Both the position numbers and the translations under genes were made by a program. Positions 24,947 through 33,146 of a DNA stretch of 64,000 nucleotides are shown piece by piece. Positions within the stretch are counted from its first letter, which is position 1. Each line of letters begins with the position of its first letter. A model generated the notes under the pieces. It was not told where the DNA came from, ran no database searches, and was given only the letters and a program-made list of their open reading frames with translations. The DNA comes from an uncultured Ruminiclostridium sp. (GTDB lineage Bacteria; Bacillota; Clostridia; Oscillospirales; Acutalibacteraceae): NCBI GenBank assembly GCA_902490005.1, contig CABUCM010000006.1, positions 26,015 to 90,014 on the forward strand, given 5' to 3'.

Positions 24947-25696
24947 TCAATCCTGCAAAAAGGCGGTTACCTTACGGAACAAAAGCTCCCGCTCCCCGCC
25001 CAGGGTGCACACATGAGGGCTGTTGGGGAGAACCAGCAGCTTTTTTTCCACGCTGCTGCTTTGCAGAATAATCCACTTTGGCGCATCTGGATGCACCGAC
25101 TGGTCCTGCCCGGCTTTTACCACCAGCAGGGGGCAGGTGATTTTTTTCAAATCCTGTTTCGCCAGCATTGCCAAGTGGTTCAAGTCCGCCACGTTTTTCA
25201 CCGGGGTGTCATGATAGCACACGTCGTAATCCAGCAGATAGTCCGGATAATCCTTGTCTTTGCCGGGAAGAATGGGAACCAAGGACCAAAAGTATTTCGC
25301 CAGATGGCTGCCATGCTGCAAAACCTTCAGCGCCGGGGCGATGGGCACCGCCTTGTGCACCGGTCGGTGCTCCGCCAAAAGGCAGGTAAGGGTGCCGCCC
25401 ATAGAAAGCCCGGCGACGCTTACCTTTTTACAGGTCTTGGCCATCTCGTCGTATGCGTCGAAGGCCGCGTCGTACCAGTCCTTCCAATTGGTCTTCTGCA
25501 TCTCCTCGATGGTCGTCCCGTGGCCGGGCAGAAGGATTCCCTTTACATAGTGGCCCGCCCGGGCGATGGCCTCTCCCAATGGCAGCACCGTGCCGGGAGT
25601 AGCGGTGAAGCCGTGAAGCACTAAAACGCCGTGGTCGCGGTTCCCCTCAAAGGTAAAGGGCTGGGCATATGGATGTTTCGACAAGTCCTGATACAA
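24947..25696 (-). CDS. alpha/beta hydrolase, carboxylesterase Est30-like
   Basis: A 249-residue serine hydrolase. VLVLHGFTATPGTV is the oxyanion-hole region, GLSMGG carries the nucleophile Ser, Asp in GQDQSVHP and His in NSPHVCTLGGE complete the triad; these are typical of the thermostable monoacylglycerol lipase/carboxylesterase group. Cytoplasmic, no signal peptide. The start is TTG 25696, six bases after AAAGGAGGAG. A 26-bp perfect palindrome in its promoter region suggests its own regulator. Confidence 0.88.
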   Translation of the reverse strand: MYQDLSKHPYAQPFTFEGNRDHGVLVLHGFTATPGTVLPLGEAIARAGHYVKGILLPGHGTTIEEMQKTNWKDWYDAAFDAYDEMAKTCKKVSVAGLSMGGTLTCLLAEHRPVHKAVPIAPALKVLQHGSHLAKYFWSLVPILPGKDKDYPDYLLDYDVCYHDTPVKNVADLNHLAMLAKQDLKKITCPLLVVKAGQDQSVHPDAPKWIILQSSSVEKKLLVLPNSPHVCTLGGERELLFRKVTAFLQD

Positions 25697-25744
25697 GGGT
25701 ACTCCTCCTTTGACTGAAGCGTTGATGGTAATCAGGCTTGGAAA

Positions 25745-25770
25745 GCTGTAAAAATTATAATTTTTACAGC
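25745..25770. promoter_or_regulatory. 26-bp perfect palindrome, probable operator
   Basis: GCTGTAAAAATTA followed by its exact complement, centred between the esterase and ymfF genes, 49 bases from the esterase start. A TATAAT sequence lies inside it on both strands, so a bound dimer would block the esterase promoter. The regulator is not in this window as far as can be told. Confidence 0.6.
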
Positions 25771-25930
25771 AGGCTGGGGATGAACAGAGATATTATAGCA
25801 CAAAAGCGTTAAGTTGTCTAAAATTTAGATTAAGCGGGGCAGAATTTGGGAATGCTATTTTATATTTTGCCGGGATGTGCTATAATTACTTGACGAAAAC
25901 TTGAATTTAGAACAGAGCAGGAGGCTTTCG

Positions 25931-27211
25931 ATGACAAAACAGATTACTCAGGTTCCTATTTGCGACGGCGTCACGTTTCACAATATTGGGGAACAGCGGT
26001 TTAAAACCGGCAGGCTGACCGCGGCCATGCTGCTGCCCCTGTCCGCCGAAACCGCTTCCGCTAACGCGATACTGCCCTACTTGCTCCGGCGTTCCTGCCG
26101 GGAATACCCCACGTTTCGGAAGCTGAATGAAAAATTAAGCTCTCTATACGGCGCATCCCTTCAAGCGGAGGTCTATAAGCTTGGGGAGGCCCAGGTGCTG
26201 GCGGTTTCCGCCGCGGGCCTGGATGACCGCTACACCCTGGATAAGGAAAGCGTTTCCGGCCAGCTGGCGGAGCTTTTGTGCTCCATTCTGTTCCAGCCGG
26301 CGTTTGAGAACGGCAGGTTCCGCCAGGAGGATATCGGCCAGGAAAAGCGCCAGTTAATAGAGCAGATCGACTCAGAATTTAACGAAAAGCGGATTTACGC
26401 CAAAAACCGCTGTGAGGAATTGATGTGCGGCGGCGAGGCCTTCGGCGTGGGCCGGTTCGGCGCCAAGGAGCAGGTGGAAGCCCTGACCGGGGAAGAAATC
26501 TACGCCGCGTGGCGCAGGGCGCTGTCCCAAGCCAGAATCGAACTGATGATGGTGGGAGGCTCCGACCCGCAAAAAGCCATAGACGGCTTTCAAAAAGCGT
26601 TTGCGAAGATCAATCGGGAAGAAATTCTGCCTTGTAATACCAAGGTGGTTCCCAAAGCGGACCGGGTCAGGGAATTTCACGACGTGATGGATGTGGCCCA
26701 AGCCAAGCTGGTGATGGGCTTCCGTTCCGGCATCGCCGTGCCCGGCGACGATGTGATGGCTATGCGGGTGATGTGCGCCCTGCTGGGCGGCACCCCCCAT
26801 TCCAAGCTGTTTTTAAACGTGCGGGAAAAGCTGAGCCTGTGCTATTACTGCTCGTCTTCCTATGACCGGAACAAGGGCATTATGCTGATTCAAAGCGGCG
26901 TGGAGCAAAAGAACATCGGGAAGGCCAGGGAGGAGATCCTCCGGCAGCTTCAGGCGGTGAAGGACGGCGATTTCACCGATGAGGACCTGGACGCCACCAA
27001 AATGAGCGTCGCCAACTCTTTCCGGACCATGTCCGACTATTTGGGCGGGCTGGAATTCTGGTATTTGAGCCAGGCCTTTGACAAGAACACCCTGACCCCG
27101 GAGCAGAGCGCCGAGGAAGCCAACAAGGTCACCAAGGAACAGGTGGTTAAGGCCGCCCAAACCGTGACCTTGGATACCGTATACCAGCTGACAGGAAAGG
27201 AGGAGGCATAA
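25931..27211 (+). CDS. YmfF-like M16-family protein (non-catalytic half)
   Basis: A 426-residue M16 peptidase-fold protein. The HxxEH zinc motif is absent where it would be expected (LPYLLRRSCREYPTF), as in YmfF, the partner of the active YmfH. In Bacillus the pair is annotated as associated with the 5-aminopentanol modification of elongation factor P; the molecular role is not fully clear. ATG 25931 is six bases after AGGAGG; an extended -10 (TGCTATAAT, 25878-25886) is just upstream. The next gene starts immediately after the stop. Confidence 0.85.
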   Translation: MTKQITQVPICDGVTFHNIGEQRFKTGRLTAAMLLPLSAETASANAILPYLLRRSCREYPTFRKLNEKLSSLYGASLQAEVYKLGEAQVLAVSAAGLDDRYTLDKESVSGQLAELLCSILFQPAFENGRFRQEDIGQEKRQLIEQIDSEFNEKRIYAKNRCEELMCGGEAFGVGRFGAKEQVEALTGEEIYAAWRRALSQARIELMMVGGSDPQKAIDGFQKAFAKINREEILPCNTKVVPKADRVREFHDVMDVAQAKLVMGFRSGIAVPGDDVMAMRVMCALLGGTPHSKLFLNVREKLSLCYYCSSSYDRNKGIMLIQSGVEQKNIGKAREEILRQLQAVKDGDFTDEDLDATKMSVANSFRTMSDYLGGLEFWYLSQAFDKNTLTPEQSAEEANKVTKEQVVKAAQTVTLDTVYQLTGKEEA

Positions 27212-28480
27212 ATGACGGAACTGAAAAGCAAACGGACCGGTGACAGCATTTTTGTGGAAGACCACGCCTCCGGCCTGAAGATCATGGTTTATCCCAAGCC
27301 CGGGTACAGCTCCACCTACGCGGTGTTCGGTACCCGGTACGGCTCCATCAACACACAGTTTAAAGCTGACGGCGAACTGGTCTCCGTTCCTGACGGCATC
27401 GCTCATTTTCTGGAGCATAAAATGTTTGAAAGCGAAGAAGGGGACGCTTTTGCCAAGTACGCGAAAACAGGCGCTTCCGCCAACGCGTTTACCTCCTTTG
27501 ACCAGACCTGCTACCTGTTTTCCTGTACGGAAAACTTTGAAGCGTCCTTTGAGATCCTGCTGGATTTGGTTCAATCCCCCTATTTTACCGAGCAGACTGT
27601 CCAGAAGGAGCAGGGCATCATCGGCCAGGAAATCCGGATGTACGACGACGCGCCGGACTGGCGGGTAATGGTGAACCTGCTGAACGCTTTATACCATAAC
27701 CATCCGGTGAAGATCGACATCGCCGGCTCGGTGGAATCTATCGCCCAGATCACGGCGGAAAAGCTTTACCAATGCTACCGGGCCTATTATAACCTGCACA
27801 ATATGGTGCTGTGCGTGTGCGGCAACGTGGATCCTGGTGAGGTCGTCAAAATCGCGGACCGGAAATTAAAGCCGGTGGATAAGGTGACCGCGGAAAACGT
27901 GTTCCCCCAGGAACCGGAGGGAATTGTCCAGGATCGGATCGAGCAGCGCCTGGCGGTGGCGGTGCCCATGTTCCAGCTTGGCTTTAAGGAAACCGCAGGG
28001 AAAGACAGGGTTTCCCCGGAAAAAACGGTTCAGACCGCCGTACTGCTGGAGGTGCTTTCCTCCAAGGCGTCTCCTCTTTACGAGGAGCTTTTGGAAAAGG
28101 GCCTGATTAATACTTCCTCCTTTGGGTGCGATTATTTCGAGGGGCCGGGCTACGCCTCAGTGGTGTTCGCCGGAGAATCCAGAAATCCGGACGAGGCGGC
28201 TGCCATGATCCGCAAGGCCTGCAAAAAGCTCCATGAGACCGGTGTGACCCAGGAGCAGTTCCAGTGGGCGAAAAAGGCGGTTTACGGCAGGACCCTGTCC
28301 ATGCTCAACAACACGGGCTCCATCGCGAACGCTATGATTAGCCAGTATTTTGCAGGTTACGGCCTGTTTGATTATATTGATAAGGCGGCGGAGGTGACTC
28401 TGGACCAGGTGAACGCCAGGCTGGCGGAGCAGCTGGACGACAGCCGATGCGCTTTATCGGTGGTGTTTCCCCAAGAGTAA
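27212..28480 (+). CDS. YmfH-like M16-family zinc peptidase
   Basis: A 422-residue inverse zincin. The zinc-binding motif HFLEH (in DGIAHFLEHKMFES) and the downstream acidic ligand region (EQGIIGQEIRMYDD) are intact, unlike in the preceding gene, so this is the catalytic half of a YmfF/YmfH pair. It starts at the base after the ymfF-like stop, consistent with equal synthesis of the two. No signal peptide; cytoplasmic. Confidence 0.88.
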   Translation: MTELKSKRTGDSIFVEDHASGLKIMVYPKPGYSSTYAVFGTRYGSINTQFKADGELVSVPDGIAHFLEHKMFESEEGDAFAKYAKTGASANAFTSFDQTCYLFSCTENFEASFEILLDLVQSPYFTEQTVQKEQGIIGQEIRMYDDAPDWRVMVNLLNALYHNHPVKIDIAGSVESIAQITAEKLYQCYRAYYNLHNMVLCVCGNVDPGEVVKIADRKLKPVDKVTAENVFPQEPEGIVQDRIEQRLAVAVPMFQLGFKETAGKDRVSPEKTVQTAVLLEVLSSKASPLYEELLEKGLINTSSFGCDYFEGPGYASVVFAGESRNPDEAAAMIRKACKKLHETGVTQEQFQWAKKAVYGRTLSMLNNTGSIANAMISQYFAGYGLFDYIDKAAEVTLDQVNARLAEQLDDSRCALSVVFPQE

Positions 28481-28498
28481 AAAATTAGGAGGATGTTT

Positions 28499-29611
28499 AT
28501 GACACACGTGGAATTTCCGGGCCTCGGGCTTGCGTTTGACGTAAACCCGGTGGCCTTCACCATCGGGAGCTTTGAATTCCGGTGGTACGGTATTTTAATC
28601 GCGTTGGGTTTTATTCTGGCGTTTATCTACGCGCTGAAAATCTGCAAGCGTTACGAGGTCAACCAGGACCACCTGATCGACTGCATCATCGCGGGACTGG
28701 TCCTGGGCATCATCGGCGCCAGGCTCTACTATGTGATCTTTTACCCCGGCGATATGTACTGGAAGGATCCTATAAAGATCCTGTACATAAACGAAGGCGG
28801 CCTGGGCATTTACGGCGGCATCATCGGCGGCCTGCTGGGCGGCATCATTATGGCGAAAATCCATAAGATGAAAATTCCCGCCGTGCTGGATATCGCTGTC
28901 CAGGGCTTTCTGATCGGCCAGGGCATCGGCCGCTGGGGCAATTTCATCAACCAAGAGGCCTTCGGCACCAACACCAACCTGCCCTGGGGGATGTACAGCG
29001 CAAAAACGGAAAGCTACCTTTCTGGGCAGCAGGCCGCTTTAAAGGCCGCGGGGGTTACCGTGGATCCCACTATGCCGGTGCATCCCACCTTTTTGTATGA
29101 ATCCCTGTGGTGCTTGTTAGGAGTATTGGTCCTTTATTGGTTCAGCAAGAAATTTCAAAAATACAATGGCCAGGTGTTCTTCCTGTATCTGATTTGGTAC
29201 GGCGTGGAACGCTTTGTGGTGGAGGGCTTGCGGACCGACAGCCTGATGGCCGGCAGCTTCCGCGTCAGCCAGATTGTGGCTATTGTGTCGGCTTTGGCCG
29301 GCGTGGTTCTTTTGATTGTTTTCCGCAACAAGGGCAAGGTGGAAGAGGAATACGTTCCTGTTTACGCCAGGCCGGCGGAACTGGAGGAAGCGGAAGCTAT
29401 CGAGGAAATGGAAGCGGAAGCCGCGGAGGCGGCTGCCGAGGATAGTGAAGCCGCGAAGGAAAAGGCATTAAGGGAAACTTCGGAAACGGAAGCTCCCGAA
29501 GCCGAAGAAATGGAAGACGCTGGCGCCGGGCCTGCGGAAGCGGAACCGGATGCGGATGAAAACCAAGAGGAAAAACAGGAGGACGAGGAAGACCATGGCA
29601 AAGATCATTGA
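28499..29611 (+). CDS. lgt: prolipoprotein diacylglyceryl transferase with acidic tail
   Basis: Membrane enzyme that transfers diacylglycerol from phosphatidylglycerol to the lipobox cysteine, needed for the three binding lipoproteins in this window. The family signature GRWGNFINQEAFG is present, as are the N-terminal FEFRWYGILIALGF and YGVERFVVEGLRTDS. ATG 28499 is preferred: AGGAGG (28487-28492) precedes it by six bases, while ATG 28493 abuts that site. The last 90 or so residues are an Ala/Glu-rich acidic extension beyond the normal family end. Confidence 0.92.
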   Translation: MTHVEFPGLGLAFDVNPVAFTIGSFEFRWYGILIALGFILAFIYALKICKRYEVNQDHLIDCIIAGLVLGIIGARLYYVIFYPGDMYWKDPIKILYINEGGLGIYGGIIGGLLGGIIMAKIHKMKIPAVLDIAVQGFLIGQGIGRWGNFINQEAFGTNTNLPWGMYSAKTESYLSGQQAALKAAGVTVDPTMPVHPTFLYESLWCLLGVLVLYWFSKKFQKYNGQVFFLYLIWYGVERFVVEGLRTDSLMAGSFRVSQIVAIVSALAGVVLLIVFRNKGKVEEEYVPVYARPAELEEAEAIEEMEAEAAEAAAEDSEAAKEKALRETSETEAPEAEEMEDAGAGPAEAEPDADENQEEKQEDEEDHGKDH

Positions 29612-30446
29612 CGGCAAGGCGGTTTCCGCCGCGGTAAGAGCCGGCGCTAAGGAAGAGGTAGAAGCCCTGAAGGCCCAGGGAATTCAGCCGGGGCTGGCGG
29701 TGGTCATCGTAGGAGACGACCCGGCCTCCCGGGTTTACGTAAACAATAAAAAGAAAGCCTGCGCGGAAATCGGAATCCATTCCGAGGAGTACGCCCTGCC
29801 CAAGGAGACCACCCAGCAAGAGCTGCTGGATTTGGTTCAAAAGCTCAACGGGAAAAAGGATATCAACGGGATTTTAGTCCAGCTCCCCCTGCCCAAGGGA
29901 CTAGATGAAAAGGAAGTCATCGAGACGATTTCCCCAATTAAGGATGTGGACGCGTTCCACCCCCAGAACGTGGGCCGGATCATGATCGGCGACTATCATT
30001 TTCTGCCCTGCACGCCCGCCGGCGTAATGGAGCTGTTGAAATCCGCCGAGGTGGAAATCTGCGGCAAGGACTGCGTGGTGATCGGCAGAAGCAATATTGT
30101 GGGCAAGCCCATGGCTATGCTGTTGCTGCACCAAAGCGGCACCGTTACCATCTGCCACAGCAAGACCAAAGACCTGAAAGAGGTTTGCAAGCGGGCGGAT
30201 ATTTTGGTGGCGGCGGTGGGAATCCCCAAATTTGTCACAGCGGATATGGTGAAGCCCGGCGCCGTGGTCATCGACGTGGGTATGGACCGGGATGAAAACG
30301 GTAAGCTGTGCGGCGACGTGGACTTCCAGAATGTGGAGCCTATCGCCTCCGCCATTACCCCGGTGCCCGGCGGCGTTGGCCCCATGACCATTGCCATGCT
30401 GATGAAAAACACCATCCGGGCGGCGAAGCTGCAGAATAAGGATTAG
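29595..30446 (+). CDS. folD: bifunctional methylenetetrahydrofolate dehydrogenase/cyclohydrolase
   Basis: One-carbon metabolism enzyme (283 residues) that interconverts 5,10-methylene-, methenyl- and 10-formyl-tetrahydrofolate. Signatures VGDDPASRVYVNNKKKAC, QLPLPKGLDE, PCTPAGVMELL and VVIGRSNIVGKPMAMLLL are intact, with the catalytic Lys in NKKKAC. The ATG at 29595 lies within the end of lgt (17-base overlap); the frame is open further up but the extra residues would be the antisense of the acidic tail code. Confidence 0.95.
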   Translation: MAKIIDGKAVSAAVRAGAKEEVEALKAQGIQPGLAVVIVGDDPASRVYVNNKKKACAEIGIHSEEYALPKETTQQELLDLVQKLNGKKDINGILVQLPLPKGLDEKEVIETISPIKDVDAFHPQNVGRIMIGDYHFLPCTPAGVMELLKSAEVEICGKDCVVIGRSNIVGKPMAMLLLHQSGTVTICHSKTKDLKEVCKRADILVAAVGIPKFVTADMVKPGAVVIDVGMDRDENGKLCGDVDFQNVEPIASAITPVPGGVGPMTIAMLMKNTIRAAKLQNKD

Positions 30447-30455
30447 TGGGGATAT

Positions 30456-30484
30456 CCGCCAGGGAAGCGGCGCTTCCCTGGCGG
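30456..30484 (+). repeat. strong hairpin between folD and the TfoX-like gene
   Basis: A perfect 13-bp stem (30456-30468 with 30472-30484) and a three-base loop, without a T-run after it; a processing or partial termination structure. Confidence 0.6.
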
Positions 30485-30510
30485 GAAAATAGAAATGGCG
30501 GGTGAAAAAT

Positions 30511-30771
30511 ATGGGCGAATTATCCAAGCTTCCCAATATCGGGAAAGAAGTGGAACGTCAGCTGAATCAGGTGGGGATCGAAACCGTGGAGGATTTGAAA
30601 AAAACAGGCGCGGAAAAGGCCTGGCTGAAAATTCAGGAGATGGATCCCTCCGCCTGTATCAATCGTCTTCAAGCCCTGGAGGGCGCCCTGTGGGGCGTGA
30701 AAAAAACCTTGCTGCCCCAAGAGCGAAAAGACGAGCTGAAGAAATTTTATCAGGAGCATAAGCTGTCTTAA
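30511..30771 (+). CDS. TfoX/Sxy C-terminal domain protein
   Basis: An 86-residue protein matching only the C-terminal helix-hairpin-helix-like domain of TfoX (LSKLPNIGKEVERQLNQVGI, WLKIQ, ALEGALWG). The N-terminal TfoX domain is absent, which is common for stand-alone Firmicutes copies. TfoX/Sxy controls competence in gammaproteobacteria; the role in clostridia is unknown. Start taken at ATG 30511; an in-frame GTG at 30502 lies nine bases upstream. Confidence 0.8.
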   Translation: MGELSKLPNIGKEVERQLNQVGIETVEDLKKTGAEKAWLKIQEMDPSACINRLQALEGALWGVKKTLLPQERKDELKKFYQEHKLS

Positions 30772-30794
30772 CACGTATTTTTCCTCAAGAAAAA

Positions 30795-30824
30795 GCCCCT
30801 ATGGCTCGTAACAGCCATAGGGGC
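30795..30824. terminator. terminator between convergent tfoX-like and HAD genes
   Basis: A perfect 12-bp stem (30795-30806 with 30813-30824), A-run on the left and CTTTC on the right; it serves the minus-strand gene best. Confidence 0.8.
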
Positions 30825-30840
30825 CTTTCGGATGGCGGCG

Positions 30841-31641
30841 CTATTTGCTTTGCGCCAAAACATATTTTTTGATCATCCGCATCACGCCGTCGTCGTCGTT
30901 AGAGGGCGCGATATAATTGCCGAAGGGCTTCATGTCGTCATTGGCGTTTTCCATGACAAAACTGTATTTCGCCTCCAGCAGCATTTGAGAGTCGTTATAA
31001 AAATCGCCGAAAACCATGGTTTCATCCTTGGTGACGCCAAAACGTTTTTGGAACGCTTTCAGCGCCCGCCCCTTGTTGACTCCCTTTTTCATCACGTCCA
31101 GCCAGATAAAGCCGGAAACCTGCAGGTCCGCGTTGTCTCTTAATGACTGCGGCATCCGCCGGAAGCTGTTTTTCACGGCCCCCGCCCGGTCGCAGAGGGA
31201 AATTTTATAGAAATCCTCATGAATAGAATACAAATCATCGGTTTGCTGGTAGCCGTCGAAATAGGCTAGAATACAGTCGTGAAACCAAGGTTGGTTTTTG
31301 GTGTTGGCATAGGTACCCTGGTCGCTGGTCAGCACCGGCTCTACATCCGGCAGGGCGGCGCAGGCATCCAGAGTCATCTTTACCACCTGGGGAGGGATAG
31401 GGTCCTTTTGCAGCAGTTTGCCGTGTTCGGCGATCCTGGCGCCGTTGTCGCTAATAAAACAAAGTTCGTCCGAATGGGGGGCGAAATCCCGCCGCAGGGT
31501 AGGATACGACCTGCCCGAGGCGGCGATGAACCGCACGCCTATTTGATTCAGCTGGTCAATTACGGAAAAGAAGTCTTTGGGAAGCCGCCTTTGGCTGTCA
31601 AGCAGGGTGCCGTCTAAATCTGACGCGATCAGCCGAATCAT
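30841..31641 (-). CDS. Cof-type HAD-IIB phosphatase
   Basis: A 266-residue haloacid dehalogenase superfamily phosphatase, Cof subfamily. Motif I DLDGTLLDS (Asp nucleophile near residue 8), motif II AASGRSY, motif III Lys in KGVNKGRALKAFQK and motif IV FGDFYNDSQML are present with the large IIB cap between. Such enzymes remove phosphate from sugar phosphates or cofactors such as FMN or PLP; the substrate is not predictable. Single gene, divergent from the L21 operon. Confidence 0.9.
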   Translation of the reverse strand: MIRLIASDLDGTLLDSQRRLPKDFFSVIDQLNQIGVRFIAASGRSYPTLRRDFAPHSDELCFISDNGARIAEHGKLLQKDPIPPQVVKMTLDACAALPDVEPVLTSDQGTYANTKNQPWFHDCILAYFDGYQQTDDLYSIHEDFYKISLCDRAGAVKNSFRRMPQSLRDNADLQVSGFIWLDVMKKGVNKGRALKAFQKRFGVTKDETMVFGDFYNDSQMLLEAKYSFVMENANDDMKPFGNYIAPSNDDDGVMRMIKKYVLAQSK

Positions 31642-31832
31642 AGGAATTACCGCCTTTCAGTGTATTCTGGTTTTGTTTTTGCGCCGCCAATTATACAGCG
31701 GAAAACCTTTCCGTATTTATTATACTGGATAGAATGGGCCAATGCTATTCCGCAATCTTTCCGATGTTTTGGAAAGGGGAAAAAAAATACTGTGACTTTT
31801 GCCGGGAACTGTCTGATTTTCCCTTGGAATGC

Positions 31833-31861
31833 TTGACTTTCCCAATAGGTTATGCTATCAT
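31833..31861 (+). promoter_or_regulatory. promoter of the L21-Prp-L27 operon
   Basis: TTGACT (31833-31838), a 17-base spacer and TATCAT (31856-31861), placed so that transcription starts at the leader hairpin. Confidence 0.7.
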
Positions 31862-31865
31862 GGTT

Positions 31866-31932
31866 AAGCCGCTTATTGCGGGCTTTTTAAGTGGGTTTTC
31901 CCCGCCTGACAGTAGCGAGTTCAAAAGAAGGT
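31866..31932 (+). promoter_or_regulatory. L21 leader-like structured RNA element
   Basis: A hairpin (31866-31872 with 31878-31885), a second G/C-paired element near 31892-31905 and the conserved-looking AGTAGCGAGTTCAAAAGAAGG just before the ribosome site. Position and features agree with the ribosomal L21 leader of Firmicutes, which allows autoregulation. Assignment by eye; a covariance search would settle it. Confidence 0.65.
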
Positions 31933-31942
31933 AGGTACCAAT

Positions 31943-32251
31943 ATGTACGCAGTAATCGAAACTGGCGGCAAGCAGTATAAGGTAGAAAACGGCGATATTG
32001 TTTTCGTGGAAAAGCTTTCTGCTGCCGACGATTCCACCGTGGACTTTAAAGTAGTCGCTGTGGGAGGGGAAGATGGCCTGAAGATCGGCACTCCTTATGT
32101 GGATGGCGCTTCCGTTACCGGTAAAGTGTTGAAAACCGGCAAGGGCAAGAAGATCACCGTGATGACCTATAAGCCCAAGAAGGGTGAAAAACGGAAAATG
32201 GGCCACAGACAACCCTATACTAAGGTTCAAATCGAAGCGATCAACGCTTAA
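31943..32251 (+). CDS. rplU: 50S ribosomal protein L21
   Basis: A 102-residue L21 beginning MYAVIETGGKQYKVENGD and ending with the basic region GKKITVMTYKPKKGEKRKMGHRQ-type that binds 23S rRNA. Full length for the family. First gene of rplU-prp-rpmA, behind its leader element and promoter. Confidence 0.98.
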   Translation: MYAVIETGGKQYKVENGDIVFVEKLSAADDSTVDFKVVAVGGEDGLKIGTPYVDGASVTGKVLKTGKGKKITVMTYKPKKGEKRKMGHRQPYTKVQIEAINA

Positions 32252-32252
32252 G

Positions 32253-32573
32253 ATGATCCAGGTTGATTTTTTTACCGTGAAAGACGGCGGGCTGAGCGGC
32301 TTTCAAATCAAAGGCCATTCCGGCTCGGCTGATTCCGGAGAGGATATCGTTTGCGCGGCTGTTTCCTCAGCGGCGTATCTGGCGGCAAACACCATCACCG
32401 AAATCCTCCATGTGGACGCCTCTGTCTTTGTGGACGATGGGGAAATGGCGCTGCGGCTGCCCAGGAAAAGCATTTCCCAGTGCGGCGACATGCTGGCGGG
32501 GTTAAAGCTTCACCTGCTCTCTCTGGAAGAACAGTATCCCGAAAATATTCATGTAAATTATACGGAGGTGTAA
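32253..32573 (+). CDS. prp: ribosomal-processing cysteine protease Prp
   Basis: A 106-residue protease that removes the N-terminal extension of L27. The catalytic pair His22 and Cys34 (GHSGSADSGEDIVCAAVSS) is at the positions known for the S. aureus enzyme. It begins two bases after the rplU stop without a good ribosome site, so it depends on translational coupling, and its stop overlaps the region of the rpmA start. The target, an L27 with extension, is the next gene. Confidence 0.95.
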   Translation: MIQVDFFTVKDGGLSGFQIKGHSGSADSGEDIVCAAVSSAAYLAANTITEILHVDASVFVDDGEMALRLPRKSISQCGDMLAGLKLHLLSLEEQYPENIHVNYTEV

Positions 32574-32575
32574 TG

Positions 32576-32860
32576 ATGCTTAAGATTAATATTCAGTTGT
32601 TTGCTCATAAAAAGGGAATGGGCTCCACCAAGAACGGCCGTGATTCCGAATCCAAGCGTCTTGGTGTGAAGCGTGCCGACGGCCAGTTCGTATTGGCCGG
32701 CAACATTCTGGTAAAGCAGCGCGGAACTCACATCCATCCCGGCGAGAATGTGGGCCGCGGTTCCGACGACTCTCTGTTTGCTCTCATCGACGGCAACGTC
32801 AAGTTCGAGCGCCAGGGCCGTGACCGCAAGCGCGTCAGCGTTTACGCGGTGGAACAGTAA
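32576..32860 (+). CDS. rpmA: 50S ribosomal protein L27 (with cleavable N-terminal extension)
   Basis: A 94-residue L27. MLKINIQLFA is the Firmicutes-type extension expected to be removed by Prp before HKKGMGSTKNGRDS. ATG 32576 is chosen over ATG 32573 because GGAGG (32564-32568) is seven bases upstream of it. The cleavage motif has Leu where FF is common (QLFA instead of QFFA). Confidence 0.97.
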   Translation: MLKINIQLFAHKKGMGSTKNGRDSESKRLGVKRADGQFVLAGNILVKQRGTHIHPGENVGRGSDDSLFALIDGNVKFERQGRDRKRVSVYAVEQ

Positions 32861-32876
32861 ACCGAAAGCGAATAAA

Positions 32877-32912
32877 AAATCCCCCGGGCCGCTTTACTGT
32901 GCCGGGGGATTT
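32877..32912 (+). terminator. terminator of the L21-Prp-L27 operon
   Basis: An 11-bp stem (32877-32887 with 32902-32912) rich in C/G and followed by CTTTTTG. Confidence 0.85.
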
Positions 32913-33146
32913 CTTTTTGCTTACCCCAAAACCCATGCCTCCAGCTTGGGAATATGAGTAGAATGCTCCAGGACAACAGGAATACTGCAGGGCGGGCGGC
33001 CTGAAGGAGAAAAGCGGAAAGCGCGGCGGCGTTTCGATTTTTTAGAAACGGCGGCTTTTTCCTGAGACCGGCAGCGCTCCAGAGATTTTGCGGATACATA
33101 AAACGCCGTAAGCGGCGGATAATAAGAAAAGAAAGAGGTGGCGCTC

